Shown piece by piece: positions 1-12,018 of a DNA stretch of 64,000 bases. The first letter of the stretch is position 1. Every line of letters begins with the position of its first letter. The notes beneath the pieces were generated by a model, which saw nothing but the letters and a program-made list of their open reading frames with translations, searched no databases and was not told where the DNA came from. Location: positions 635,332-699,331 of the forward strand of contig JXTC01000061.1 of the NCBI GenBank assembly GCA_002914845.1. Direction: 5' to 3'. Source of the DNA: Trema orientale. Its lineage: Eukaryota > Streptophyta > Magnoliopsida > Rosales > Cannabaceae. The translations under genes and the position numbers were made by a program.

Positions 1-50
1 CTATAGATAGGTTAAAAAAAGTACTTATTGGATTAGTGCCTATATATATA
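1..50. repeat. End of a MITE, cut by the window start
   Basis: The first 50 bases match the right ends of two elements at 11783-12018 and 13994-14238. All three share a T/A-rich stretch followed by a terminal TTAGTGCC-like motif and then a TATATA run. The rest of this copy lies outside the window. Confidence 0.5.
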
Positions 51-60
51 TATACACGCA

Positions 61-3000
61 TATATATATATGATATTGTCTCTAGTAGTCCCAAATTTCA
101 TTAATATGATCTTTAATTAGTAGAAATAATAGTTTGGTTGATTATTTGTTTATTTCTATGGGTTATTTTTACTTCAATTTTCTATCGAATTGATTATTGT
201 ATAATATTTAATAAATGAAAAATTCTCATTCATTAAAGGATTAATAAAATTTATAGTAATAATAAGAGAGAACTAGTATAAGATAATCTTAAGCTATATA
301 TGAAAAATAGTACTTGCCACTCCTTTAAATTTGAGCCCAATAAAAGCATAATCAAACATCCTAAAAGAGATCTAAAAGAAACTAAAGAGCACTTGCATGG
401 CTAGTAATTTAGTTGCTTTTTACCTAATCTATTTGGGTGTATTAATAAAGATTTGCCAAAAGAAAAAGGAACATGAGAACTAGACAATAACAAGTCTCTT
501 GAAGTTGAATCTGGCCTAGATTCAGGGCATATATTTAAAAATGTCATTTCCTAAGGAAGCGATAGACCTAAGTTTCATGAAAACTTAGTTACCAGTTGGT
601 CAGGATCGGAGCGCCCAAAGCTCCCTTTTTTCTTATCATATATTATTTTTTAACTTTTGTTGTTTTTGTTAAATAATGAGCAATTAGTACTAATTCAAGG
701 ATCCAAAAAGTTGATGTAGGTTGGCAAATTCCCAACTATACTACTCTAGAGCTAACCAAGTCTTAAGTCTCCTTCCTCAAACTTTCTCCCATCGATCAAA
801 TTTAAATATATAATATTGATCAATTAACATATATTAATCATGATCAATTAGAACGTGGAGAATATTTTATGTTACAATTAATCTTCTGATTAGCTGCGAA
901 AGAGGCTTAATTTGTTTTTCTTTGGCACTAAGTATCCTGCAACCGCAAGTCAAGGGGCCGGCATCAAACCTTAAAAGTCAGCCAGTTCATAAAAGAGACC
1001 AGGACTCAACTACTAACAAATCAAGCAGTTGAACTGTCAAAGTAAGTGAATTTCAAGGAACATTAAAAAAATATGCACTTCGTTTTCATATATCATATTT
1101 GTATATATATATAAAAATAAAATAGGGGTAGAGAATCCCTCAATACGAATTTTAATCAAGAGAAAATACTTCTAATTTTCAGTGAACTCAACATTATTAT
1201 ATCACTTTCGATATTGCGGGTCAATCTATTTAATTATACCAACCTCTCATGTAAACGGTTGAAGGAAATAATTTAATATATGCGATTAAGGTAACACGTA
1301 GTTAGAGGTAAATAACAAAATATTGGAAAACAAACATGATAATGGGCCAATTTAGTATTAGTTATGCTATAACCAAGAATCAGCCATGATAAGAAAAATC
1401 CAGGTGTTTGGTAAATTTATTTGTAAAATTGTTGTATTGTTTAAAAATAGTATCTAAGAAATTATAAATTACGTGTGTTGGAGAATGAGATTTTGAGAAA
1501 TTTTTTTGTAAAATCATTATTTCTTACGTGATTTTAAAATTCTGCTTAAAATAATGGTTACACAGTAGATTTTAAAATTTTTAACCAAAAGTAAGAACTT
1601 ACCAAATGTCTTACCACCTCTCTTTTTTCTCTGCTTTTAAAAACTAAAACAACATCCAAAATCAATCCCAAATGAGCCTAGTGCCACAAAATGATCTTGC
1701 ATTTTCTCTTTTATTATTATTTTTTTGTTTAATAGTCCTTTCTCTTAAATGAAGGTAGATTTCGATCGATCTCTATGATTGTTTTATCACACTATGTGGG
1801 TTTAGTTCCAGATCTAAAAAAATAAATACTAAAGAATATTGATCTTTGCAGAAAATTTGTTACTATATCTTGGGTGGTAGACAAGTGTTTTTGCAGGAAT
1901 CAAGGTTTATCGGCTTGAAATCTCCCATTTATAGGGATGTTTGACATAGTTTTGAAGATTTTTTAGAGTTCAAAAGATCTTTTAAGAGTATTTGGAAGGA
2001 TTTTTAAAAGATCTTATTTTATTCAAAAGATATTTAGAAAGAAGCATGGACCCATAACTTTTACTTCAAGAAGTAAAAAAATATCCCAAACAGGCCCATA
2101 GAGTAGGATGCAATATTAACAATCGTTTAAGATCTTATTAAGGAGGTAGTAAATATATTTTGCTTATTTTCCTCTTTTTTTTTTCCAATGTCTTTGTTCA
2201 TTAATTGTTTGTCATGAAATTTCATATGATTTACCTAGATTTATTTAAGGAGTGGAAGATGAACTTATTAATTTGGTTGGAGAAAATATCTTCTTCCATG
2301 GAATCTGATATTGTAAAATTTCTAATTTTTTAATAGGAAATTTGTTTTATCTCAATAAAAAGAAAAAAAAAACATTAGAGGTGGGGTTTTACTACTACTT
2401 TTGCTAGTTTTTTTTACAATTGGGAACTGGCTATTTGCATGGTTTGAAGTCATGTGTCTGTCTTACTCTTTTTTCTATGTTAAAAAAAAGAAAAATATAC
2501 TCGACTTTCAAACTTGGAAAATTACTTCTATAATATTTATCTACCGAATTGCCTATATATTAGGGTCATTATCAATTTTAACACTTTTTCAAATCGTATG
2601 ACAAAAAAAGACAAATGGTAAATCATTTATAAAATCAAGACTTTCATTTAATGAAAATAATTGAAATTCTATAATTACTCCTAACTCTACCTAGGCCGAA
2701 AATTTTTTACAAAGTCAAAAAAACAAAAATAAAGGAGACGGTATTGGGACGGCAGTGTTAGGAATGCAGTCAACTATGTTTGACAATGATTGAAAATTTT
2801 TGACAGTTAGAGCTCCATCCAGTTGAAAATTTTCTATTGGGGTCGAAACTTTTCAGCTAATGATCGAAAATCGGTTAGAATGGTAGGAAGAGACAGCCAA
2901 ATAAGTTTGATGGCGGTCAAAAATTTTTACTCTAGTCAACCAGAGGCACCGATGGGATCAAGATTGAGATTATCAGTGGTAGCGGGTGCTGTAGTTAGAG

Positions 3001-4430
3001 GTGATAGTAGAAGTAGTTTGGGATTTTGTTAGAGAAAAATTTATTTTAGGATTTGTTAGGAATAAAATATCCAAGTAATTTCAGATATGTGATATAGTAA
3101 TGAGCTTTAATTTTTAAATCATTTATGAATAAGTCCCTTTTTTCATCATAGACTTAGTAGACCCCCTAAGAATAAATACCCCTTACCCTCGCATATTATT
3201 GTACCTTTTAGTAAAATTCTATAATTTATACCAAATTAGCTTTGATTACTAAAGGTAAAATAATATGTTTTCTTAACAAATTAATAATTACCATTGAGAG
3301 GTTTTTTTGAGACTTTTCTTTCCCCTTCTTCTTCTAGAGAATTTTTCACCCTTTTTTTTTGAAAACCTTTACTTCCATAGATTTCTAATATATGGGAATA
3401 GGAGAATTTTTAGATCTCTCTACAGTAAGATTTTTTCTTTTATATTTTCGTTTTAGTTAATCCTTCCGTATATGTGAAGTCAGTTGTACCATACATTTAT
3501 ATTTATGGATATTTTGTTCCACTTGATTCTAGAGTTATATAGGTTCTATTTCTTTTTATTATTTTTGTATGTGTTCTATTGGTATTCTTCTAAATATGAA
3601 GCTTTCATGATTCAAATTTTGAAGATTTTACTTTGTCAAAGATCGCTCTTTGCAAAAGATTTATTTCGTATCAGTCGAAGAAACCAACTCTAGTGGTAGA
3701 GGATAATTTAAACGAGCCGAAGAGATATTTTTTATGGACTTCTAACATGTCCCTTTATAGATTTATGTGCACATCATCTGTGTATATTTTGTGCATAATC
3801 TATTCCTCTATATTTTTCTGTGAGAATTTAGTTTGGTTAATTGTTTACTAGTATAAATTATCTGTAATCCATTTATGATTGTATTACTGTTATTGTGAAA
3901 TGAAAGTCATCTTTTGATTCCAAAAAAAAAAAAAAGAGAGAAAGAATAATACTTTTTTTTCGTAATTATAACACTACACGTATAGATTTATTTCTCATTT
4001 AGATTGAAATTATATTTTCATCAATGATAAATTTATACTTTTGTATTTGTTATGTTAACAAAATTATCCTTCTGACATGAATCTAAAATAATTTAACCAA
4101 ATTTATTATAGAAATATATCATAAGGTAGAATTTAACAAATTCATCTATTCTTAACATATTTTATCTTATTTTTATTTTTTAGAAAACTCTTCTAAAATG
4201 TTTTTGATAGAATAATTTTCTACGAATCGCTTGTCAAAAACGTATCATAAGATGTGATTTGTTACCATTTACGAATTTGAAAATACAAATTTGAAATACT
4301 AATGTCTAAAAGTACTTGCTCAATTCAAAAATAAATTCAAATACAACAATAAAAATCTAGTCCTTTTTAAAATGTATATCTTCTACAATTTAAACTTAAG
4401 GCAATATTCAGACGTTTCTTTAGATATAGT
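61..4430. other. Intergenic, no gene seen
   Basis: AT-rich sequence with stops in all frames. Short open frames at 2401-2601, 2823-3032 and 3484-3851 have no recognisable motif or coding-like composition. Two weak MITE candidates lie near 1402-1680 and 1930-2100. The stretch 2730-3060 is less AT-rich but I recognise nothing in it. Confidence 0.5.
1402..1680. repeat. Possible hAT-like MITE
   Basis: The left side reads AGGTGTTTGG and the right side reads CCCAAATGAGCCT, an imperfect inverted pair of the kind common at plant hAT-type MITE ends. I could not see a clear target-site duplication, so boundaries and class are tentative. Confidence 0.3.
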
Positions 4431-4797
4431 TTTGCCATTCCCATTGATAATTTTTATGCTTTTGAGGCAGAGCTAACCGCCATTATTCATGTCATCTCTT
4501 ATACGTGGAGAAATATTTGGATCAAGAGTAATGACTAATTTGGTCACGCTTTTTAAGACTCGTTTTGTGTATATTCCTTGACGTTGGAAGTAGTTATGGA
4601 TCCATTATATTGGGCTGCTCTCTAATATGAATTTTCATGTTTCTCATATCTATCGAGAAGGGAATTCTGTTACAGATATTTTAGCTTCTAGAGTTACGAG
4701 TATTCAAGCTCCAACTTGGTGGCATACTGCTCCTACCTTCATCCATGCAATGATCAATAAAGACTTTTTTAGACTATATAATTTTCATTTTTTTTAG
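4431..4797 (+). mobile_element. LINE remnant, RNase H-like C-terminal part
   Basis: Plus-strand translation gives AFEAELTAIIHVI, then YWAALSNMNFHVSHIYREGN, then SVTDILAS. This pattern matches the RNase H domain found at the 3' end of plant L1-type LINEs and related 'ribonuclease H protein' genes (an FEAEL-type first strand, a late IxREGNxxxDxLA motif). In-frame stops interrupt it and no reverse transcriptase is visible upstream, so it is a 5'-truncated, decayed copy. A T-rich stretch follows. Confidence 0.6.
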
Positions 4798-4800
4798 TGG

Positions 4801-7800
4801 CCCACATTGTAACACAATGTGTTCTTTTTCTTTTTTGTGGTTTTTTCCTTTGAGTTTTACATAGAAAGGCTTTTTACTAGGGCAGTGTTGGGAGATAAAG
4901 ACAATAATTGTATTTCGGTAAAACTATTTGGCTCTTCCTAAGACTTTTCTTTTCTTTTTTTTGGTTGTTATCTTAATCATTTTTTATGATTGTTTCTTTC
5001 TTAACGTTATATATCTTTCTTTTTATTTCATTTTATTAAATTACCAGAGAATTTTTTAGTTTTCTATCCTGACAAGTTTCTAAGCTACTTCCTCCAAGTA
5101 CCATTAAAAAAAAAAACTTAAGGCGTCAGACAAGTTGTTTCCTTTATTTTATTTTTCTTTTCTTTTAAAATAAATAATAATAGTAATAAAATTAATAATA
5201 ATAATAAGCCTTTCATTCATGAGAAGACAAAGGCGTTACCGCATTAGCGAGCCTCCAAACATAACATGGTACAACGTGACAAATGATTGTTGATTATATG
5301 TTGTGATGTGAAGCAACATTGGGACCCTAACATCATTGGGAACACCNTCGGTTTGGAATATAATTATTGAAAGAAATAAAAATAAAAAAAGAAACAAAAG
5401 CAAAAAAGACTGAATTTATCATAATTATTTAACCACAATAGGCAATATGGAGTAAACAATCAACTTTTTGACTGTAACACCAAACGTGGGAGAGAGTAGA
5501 TAGGAAAAGAGAGAACGATAAAAATGACAATATTTTAAGTTGTTTAGTAAAAATAACCAAGAATAAGATGCATGATGAGTATACATTCGTAAGATAATTG
5601 TATTTTAAGAACGCGTGTATGCATTCCTTCGCCTCTCAAAACGAACAAAATTATGATCATATTTGGTCAAAAACCATATTTTGAAATAACACTAACACCC
5701 CCTGGTCAAAATTAATCAAATAGCCAAATTACCCCATTAATTCTATAACCAAATAATCACTTTTTAAAAATAAAAATTAGATATTTTCAAAAATAAACTT
5801 GAATAATTTGTATTTGGTTGTAGACTTGTATGCTAAGTGGATAATTTAACTACGTGACCAGTTTTACTGTGGCGATTTCGGATGAAAAATTGATGAAACT
5901 CAATCGGACTTAATCATTAGAAATAACTTTAAGCCGATTTGACAAATTAAGAGGAATGTTTTGTATTCCTAAAAGCATAAGGTTGAAACGGGGTAGTTTG
6001 CCAAAACATAAAAGAAGTTTATATTACTTTCCCTACTTGCAAACAGAAATAGTGAAATAGGGTGTAGAGATTTCTGTGTCTATAATTTGTTCTCTTCCTT
6101 TTAGACTTGAATTATTGCTTCTTGCCGTGTTTTCGAAAGAGGTGGAATTTAATCAATTATTGAGGCATCGTTGCCAATTGTCAACATGTTAAAATTATCA
6201 TTCTTTTCTGGAAAAACAAAAAACCAAAAAAAAAAACCCATATTTCAACAAAAAGTTAGTATCAAAAGGTACATTAGTTTGCCATTTGATTCGGTATCCA
6301 ATGTGTTTGTGTTCCCATTAATCCCTGCAACAAGTTAGGTTCATATGAGATATTTTTACTTTAAAATAAGTTCCATTTTCTTCAAATTTTGCATAAGTTA
6401 AAGATTTTCAAAGGGGCCACGTAATGAATAATGATAATTAAATTTAATTTGTCGGTGAATCAGAACAATTAGTTAAAACGCGTAAAAGAAATAATAATAA
6501 TTCAGTATGTTCTGGCTTTGCCCTTTTTATTAATGTGATAACCAAAAGTTTGAATAATGTAGGCCAAAGTTAACTAAGCTAGCAAGCTATACCAACCAAG
6601 CATTCTGGTTTTATACCAAACAAATCCTAGCTGGATAGCTATCAATATGTGAAAAAAAAAAAAAAAACGCATGATGCTATGTTTAATATCTCTGTTACAA
6701 AAGTTTGGTTTTTGAAGACTTTGCCATATATCTTTAAATTGATGTGACTTCACCATAAATTTACCTTTGGAACACATTGTTGTCACGGAAATGAAAGGGG
6801 AAAATCCTATTAGGGTTTGAAGTGTCCCGCATTATATATAGGACTAGAATTATTGGTACCGAAATGTGTCGATTCTGAAATGATCTAAAAATGATTAAGG
6901 AAAACGACAACTTCTACTATTGACAATGTGGTTCACAGTCAGGATAGTATATTAGTTTGCATTATTTTAGTCATTGTTACGTGAATATGTGGACACTTTT
7001 GGACTCGAGTTATCATCCCTTGAGAAGATTTTTTTTTTTTTTTTTTTTGAAAAAATAAAAGAGAAGCAAAAAAATAATAGGCAGGGGGTTACCTATTACG
7101 AATTAATAGTAATTAGGCAATTAGCCAAGAAAAAATAATTTGTTGAAATGGCAATTAAATATATATAGCTAGCTTGTTAATTGGCCTTAATTATTATAAT
7201 CAGTATAAACGGAGATTGATTAATCATTGAGCATGGATTAAGTTCTGCATCCATGTTTTTAGACTTATTTAAATACAGAGTTTTTAGTGTTGACCGTAAA
7301 ATAATTGGATCTTAGCTACCTATAAAAAAGATAAAGAAAATAAAAAAAGAGCCATGTGATCAATTGAATTAAAAAATGTGACCACACCCGTTAATTATTT
7401 TTCTCTTTATTGCTTTAGTTTTATGTTGCAAGTCGACCTAAAAGTTGTATTTTTTCACTAACATGTTAATTAACAGTTTACGTGCTCAAATTAAATGCCT
7501 GCCCAGTACTATATGTGTGATTAATTATAATGTGTAATTAATACACAGAGCAAACTAGCTTTCCAATTTCAACCTTAAAATGAAGCTATCTCTCTCATCC
7601 ACAATATATCAACTTTTAAGTACAAAGTATGATTTGTTCCAAACTCAAGCGCCTCTCTCTCATCCACAATCAATTTTAAGTACAAAGTATAATTATTTTT
7701 TCCAACTTCAAGCCTGGCCACGGCTCTCTCTCCACTATCACGTCGCCTAACTACATGCATGCTTGAGTTTTGGTGGATGGAGCTGATGGTGTTTGGCCGA

Positions 7801-9541
7801 TTGATGACGAAAAGTCTTCGTTCTCACTAGATTCTGAAAAATAGGTGTATATGAAGATACAGCGAATCACTTTTTATTCAGCAAAAATATTAAAATTATG
7901 TCTTAAATAGTTCTTTTAGTGTTTAAATAAGTGTAAATTTACATATTCGTGGACTTGGGACTATTTATTCCATTTTGTTTGGTATGCAAATTTTTTTTTT
8001 CACTCCAAACAATCTTATTACTTCAGTATTTTTGTAAATAAAGAATTGCTATGTATAATTTCGGTTTACCTATGTAGTAATCTCATTTGTTTAGGTGTAA
8101 ACAAGCAAAGCATATGCTTTGCGTACTACACACATAAATGTTAAACAAAATACAACATTGACCCGAACGGAAGAGGAAAAAAATATCAGAAAACGTGGAA
8201 TTTTGTGAGTGAAAAGCAGCAGGTATTGGCATGATCGACTTAAATGTTTTTTAATAGTCATGACTACAACTTGGATATATACTTAGTATAAGTGGCGAAT
8301 TCGGACAATAAATATATATTGTGATTAAGGGATTGAAAATGAAATAGACATTCAAAATTCAACTAATTATTAAAGACATCTGGTGACTCGGATGTACCTA
8401 TTAATATTATTGCCCTAATGACTCAGCGTCACTGAACCTGGGAATAAAAATCAATTTAAGAAAAAAATATCTTGATTTGAAAATGAGTCAGTCTATTTCC
8501 TTGAAAATCCAAATATTGACTTAATATATTTTTTGCTAATCCCCAAACTTTTATGCTCCTATCTATTTTACAGGTATTTAAGTATTCGATTTGTTTACAC
8601 TAAGCATGAATTGGACAAGCAAATATGAACACTTTTTTGCAGATATCTCGATCGTTTGATTAAGAAAGAATTAGATACAAATGAACTTATATGAATTGTT
8701 AACATCAGAAGAGATTGAAAAAAAAAATCAATCTGATAAAATAAAATATTAAATATTAAAAGAAGAAGAAAAACTAACATTCAAATTAAGTTATAAACAA
8801 ATAACAAATAATAGGATCCAAATAATGTACAAAAACCATTCCCCCAAAAAAAAATGTAGTAACAAGGGACTAATAGCAGTCCAATTAGCAATTATGTAAA
8901 CACTATAGTGCCGTGTAAACTGATATGTATTGGACTTTAATAAGAATTGAAATAAAGGTAATATTTCCCGGTTTCCCTTCTTTATGAAACATTTTCATGA
9001 ATCTGTCACATTATAATTATAAGTGAAATTGATGTTAAGTCTCTATTAATGATTTTTGCTAACTGTGTCATTTTGTTTTCCACAATAGAAACTAGGTGGC
9101 CCATGAGTTAGCTAGTTTGGCTTTTTCGATATACACCAAGTACTTTTGAAATGATTGTTGTCCTTAATTTGTTTATTTCATCTTCTCTCGTAGACAAATT
9201 GATTGAATTAAAAGACTCATTTCCACTCAAAAAAAAAAAAAAAGAAATAGAAAAGATTTATCACATATTAATAAAAGAATACCTTATATAATACGAAAAA
9301 TATTAAGGTAGGCACCATGCATATACTAATAAAGACACCAAGCCAATAAATAAATTGTATTGTATTACACATATTTATTAGTGTGTGGTACTAAACATAG
9401 TTTGTGCTAATCAACCAAAATTAGTACTTCTTCATTATTCGTTTATATGTTCTCACCATGGCAACAATCAACCAAAATTATAAACAAACAAGTACTAATA
9501 AATTAATGAAAATGGCATCCCCAAAAAAGCGAGAAATTTAG
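4801..9541. other. Intergenic, no gene seen
   Basis: AT-rich, with homopolymer runs near 6650 and 7029. The single ambiguous base of the window is at 5347. Short open frames at 6574-6786, 7575-7760 and 8595-8780 show no family signal. A short tandem duplication at 7588-7715 is listed separately. Confidence 0.5.
7588..7715. repeat. Two-copy tandem duplication, about 72-bp unit
   Basis: The phrase CTCTCTCATCCACAAT followed by TTTTAAGTACAAAGTAT occurs twice, separated by about 72 bases, with small indels. A minus-strand open frame across it (7575-7760) simply reflects the duplicated unit. Confidence 0.6.
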
Positions 9542-9550
9542 TATATCTTT

Positions 9551-10054
9551 GGATAAATGGCACAAATGGTCCTTAAAAACTATCCAACATGTGGCAATTT
9601 GGCCCTGTTGTAGTAATTGAATCCCCTGAATTTTCTGATTTGTAGCAATTTGGTTCTTACATTATCTAAATTATAACGTGTTGTTAAATATTTTACCAAA
9701 ACACACGTGAGGAGCACATATTTGAAAGGTAATTTGAGAATTTTAAGCATAAAAATGAACAATTACCTCATAAAATTTTTTTCTAAACTTACAGCTCCAA
9801 AAATTTTAAAAAGTGCAAATAATACTTTTTTCTTTTCTCTAAATTCTTTTGTTATGTTTATTTTCCTTTAAATATATTTTTATATGCTACAACATACTCC
9901 TCATGTGTATTTTTTATTAGAAATAATTTAAACAATTCAAGAGACCAAGTTGTTTCAAATTATAAAATTCAGAAACTCAATTACTATAATTGAATCTTTG
10001 AGAATCAAATTGACATAAATTAGACATTTTACGGACCATTTGTGCCATAAACCT
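9551..10054. mobile_element. Mutator-type MITE with long inverted repeats
   Basis: A non-coding element of about 504 bp. Its ends share ATGGCACAAATGGTCC as an inverted repeat, and imperfect similarity continues for roughly 200 bp inwards on each side. It is flanked by the perfect 9-bp direct repeat TATATCTTT at 9542-9550 and 10055-10063. A 9-bp duplication with long inverted repeats is the hallmark of MULEs. No transposase is encoded. It is related to the larger foldback element at 33107-33995. Confidence 0.8.
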
Positions 10055-10063
10055 TATATCTTT

Positions 10064-11782
10064 TATAAAGTTTCATTAAATAAATAATAGAAGCCATAAC
10101 AACATTAGAAGAATATTGCTTTATGCCTTATTTTATACCCTTTTTTGTTTCTTATTTGAGACACTTATTTTATACAAATTTTTTTTTTTTTTTTTGGTGG
10201 GGGGAGAGGACTTATTGTCTCAGATAAAAAAAAAAAAAAAAAGAGGGGCGGGAAAAGAATTGAATTATGCAAAAGCTTAACTACCAAAAGTACAGTCAAT
10301 GGATCCACCTCGGATACACGAGGCAAATTCTCGTCGTCAATGTAAATGACAAAATCTAGTGGTGGGAACCACAATCAGGTACATTTGCGTTTTCTGTGTT
10401 GTTAATTTTTTATTTGAGCTTCCACAATCATTTGATGTAACATGCTGACGTGTTCATTGTATTAGGCAAAGAAAGCTGACCTCGGCCAGGCAATAGGGGA
10501 ACTTGCTGATGTGGGTCCCATATTTTTGTGCCACGAGTTAAGTGAAAAAGGTTTTCAGTGCTGATTCGGCAATGACATGATATACCCATGAGACACTGTC
10601 CAAGTCGGAGGTGACGAGGAAGAGAGTCGGAGCTCCAAAGAAAGCGTGACACGCCGGCGTAAAGGCAATAACAAAGAAGGTTGTATATTTGACTTGACTG
10701 TCTATGTCTAATTTTGGTACCTTATTTTATTTTAACTAATAAATTTTTATTTATTAGAACCTAAATTTTTAAGTATTTATATATATTTAAGTTTTTAATA
10801 TATGATGTGACGTTGATTTATATGTTATGAAAATTTTGAATTAGTTTTACTTTGATTGTTCGGTCTGCACTAGGAATCTTCTATTCAATTTCCAGTCTCA
10901 ATAACTGGTAGCTCCAATCTACGCATATCGGACGTGGAAACTATCATGCGATCAAATTGAAATAAGAATAATGGATTTTAATTTGTAATTGTGTGGAGTC
11001 CATAGTGTACACAACTATGTCATTGACTTGATCATGACCGAGTTCACTGGAATCAGTTTGACCATTTGATCAAGCCTGATCGACAATGCATTAATTGCTT
11101 CCCTTTCAACATGGGTTCCAATAATATCTCATTCACACTATGGGGTCATAAAGTTGAACGACTTCCTACGTAGTGTATATATCACTAGAGTCAAATGTGA
11201 AGTACTATAGAGTGAAAATAGTGATCTGATAAAGATCGATGTAGTTGTGACGTGATGCAAAATCTTAGAGCTAGTGTTTTACAGCTTGGTTTTCCATATA
11301 TCAATATAAATGTATGGTGTTTTGTTAGGATTCTTTTGACACTGATATTAATATTATTGCATGTTTTCAAAGAGGCTATACGTAGTAGCTATAGCAAAGG
11401 CTACATTTACAGTAGTAGTCATAACTCATAGGTAATTCTATCCACACTCTATTACAAATTATTAATGAATTATAAAATAAGTTATTCATCACACTTAGAA
11501 GTAAACCCCCTTAAAAGTTTTATTATCTCGTATTAGCCAGCTAGTTTCAAACTCTCGTGTCATATACAATTATATATACATATACACAGACACAGACACA
11601 AGGGCCAGTACTCAAGTCTCTGATACACCCATCAGTAGGCAGTGAACCTTAAATATTGTTTCTTGGCCTATCAGGGTTCAAAGCACCGGTCTTAATTAGT
11701 CGGCCTTTAATTATCAAGGATAATATTATACATATATATATTGAATATGCTAGATTTAAATCATAGTAAAATATATATATAT
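10064..11782. other. Intergenic, no gene seen
   Basis: AT-rich apart from a more balanced stretch at about 10430-10670. That stretch holds a 74-codon minus-strand frame (10428-10652) without a recognisable motif. It could be remnant gene or promoter sequence, but nothing supports a specific call. Poly-A/T runs lie at 10180-10245. Confidence 0.4.
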
Positions 11783-12018
11783 GGTTGCCAATCCAGTAAG
11801 TATTTTTTTTTTATCTATATGTAGGTTTTTTTTTTTAACCGTTAGATCATCATTAATCTAATGGCGATCCAACGACTATAATGATGTGTATGAAAAAATG
11901 TGCATCATTAATGCTATTTTTCTCTTATTTTTTAATATAAAAGATATGAAAAAAAGATTTTTATTAGTCAAATTAATACTTATGCATAAGTAAAAAAAAA
12001 AAAACTTAAATTAGTGCC
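11783..12018. repeat. MITE flanked by TA-rich sequence, copy 2 of a local family
   Basis: The left end begins GGTTGCCAATCC followed by AGTAAGTA and a T run. The right end, reverse-complemented, begins GGCACTAAT and has the same T-run structure. The centre contains a CGTTAGATCATC / ATCCAACGAC-like palindrome. Both sides are TATATA runs, compatible with a TA target duplication. It shares its ends with 1-50 and 13994-14238. Confidence 0.55.

Noticed and set aside
2823-3032. 69-codon frame in a less AT-rich stretch
   Set aside because: No recognisable domain, no splice partners, and normal for chance frames.
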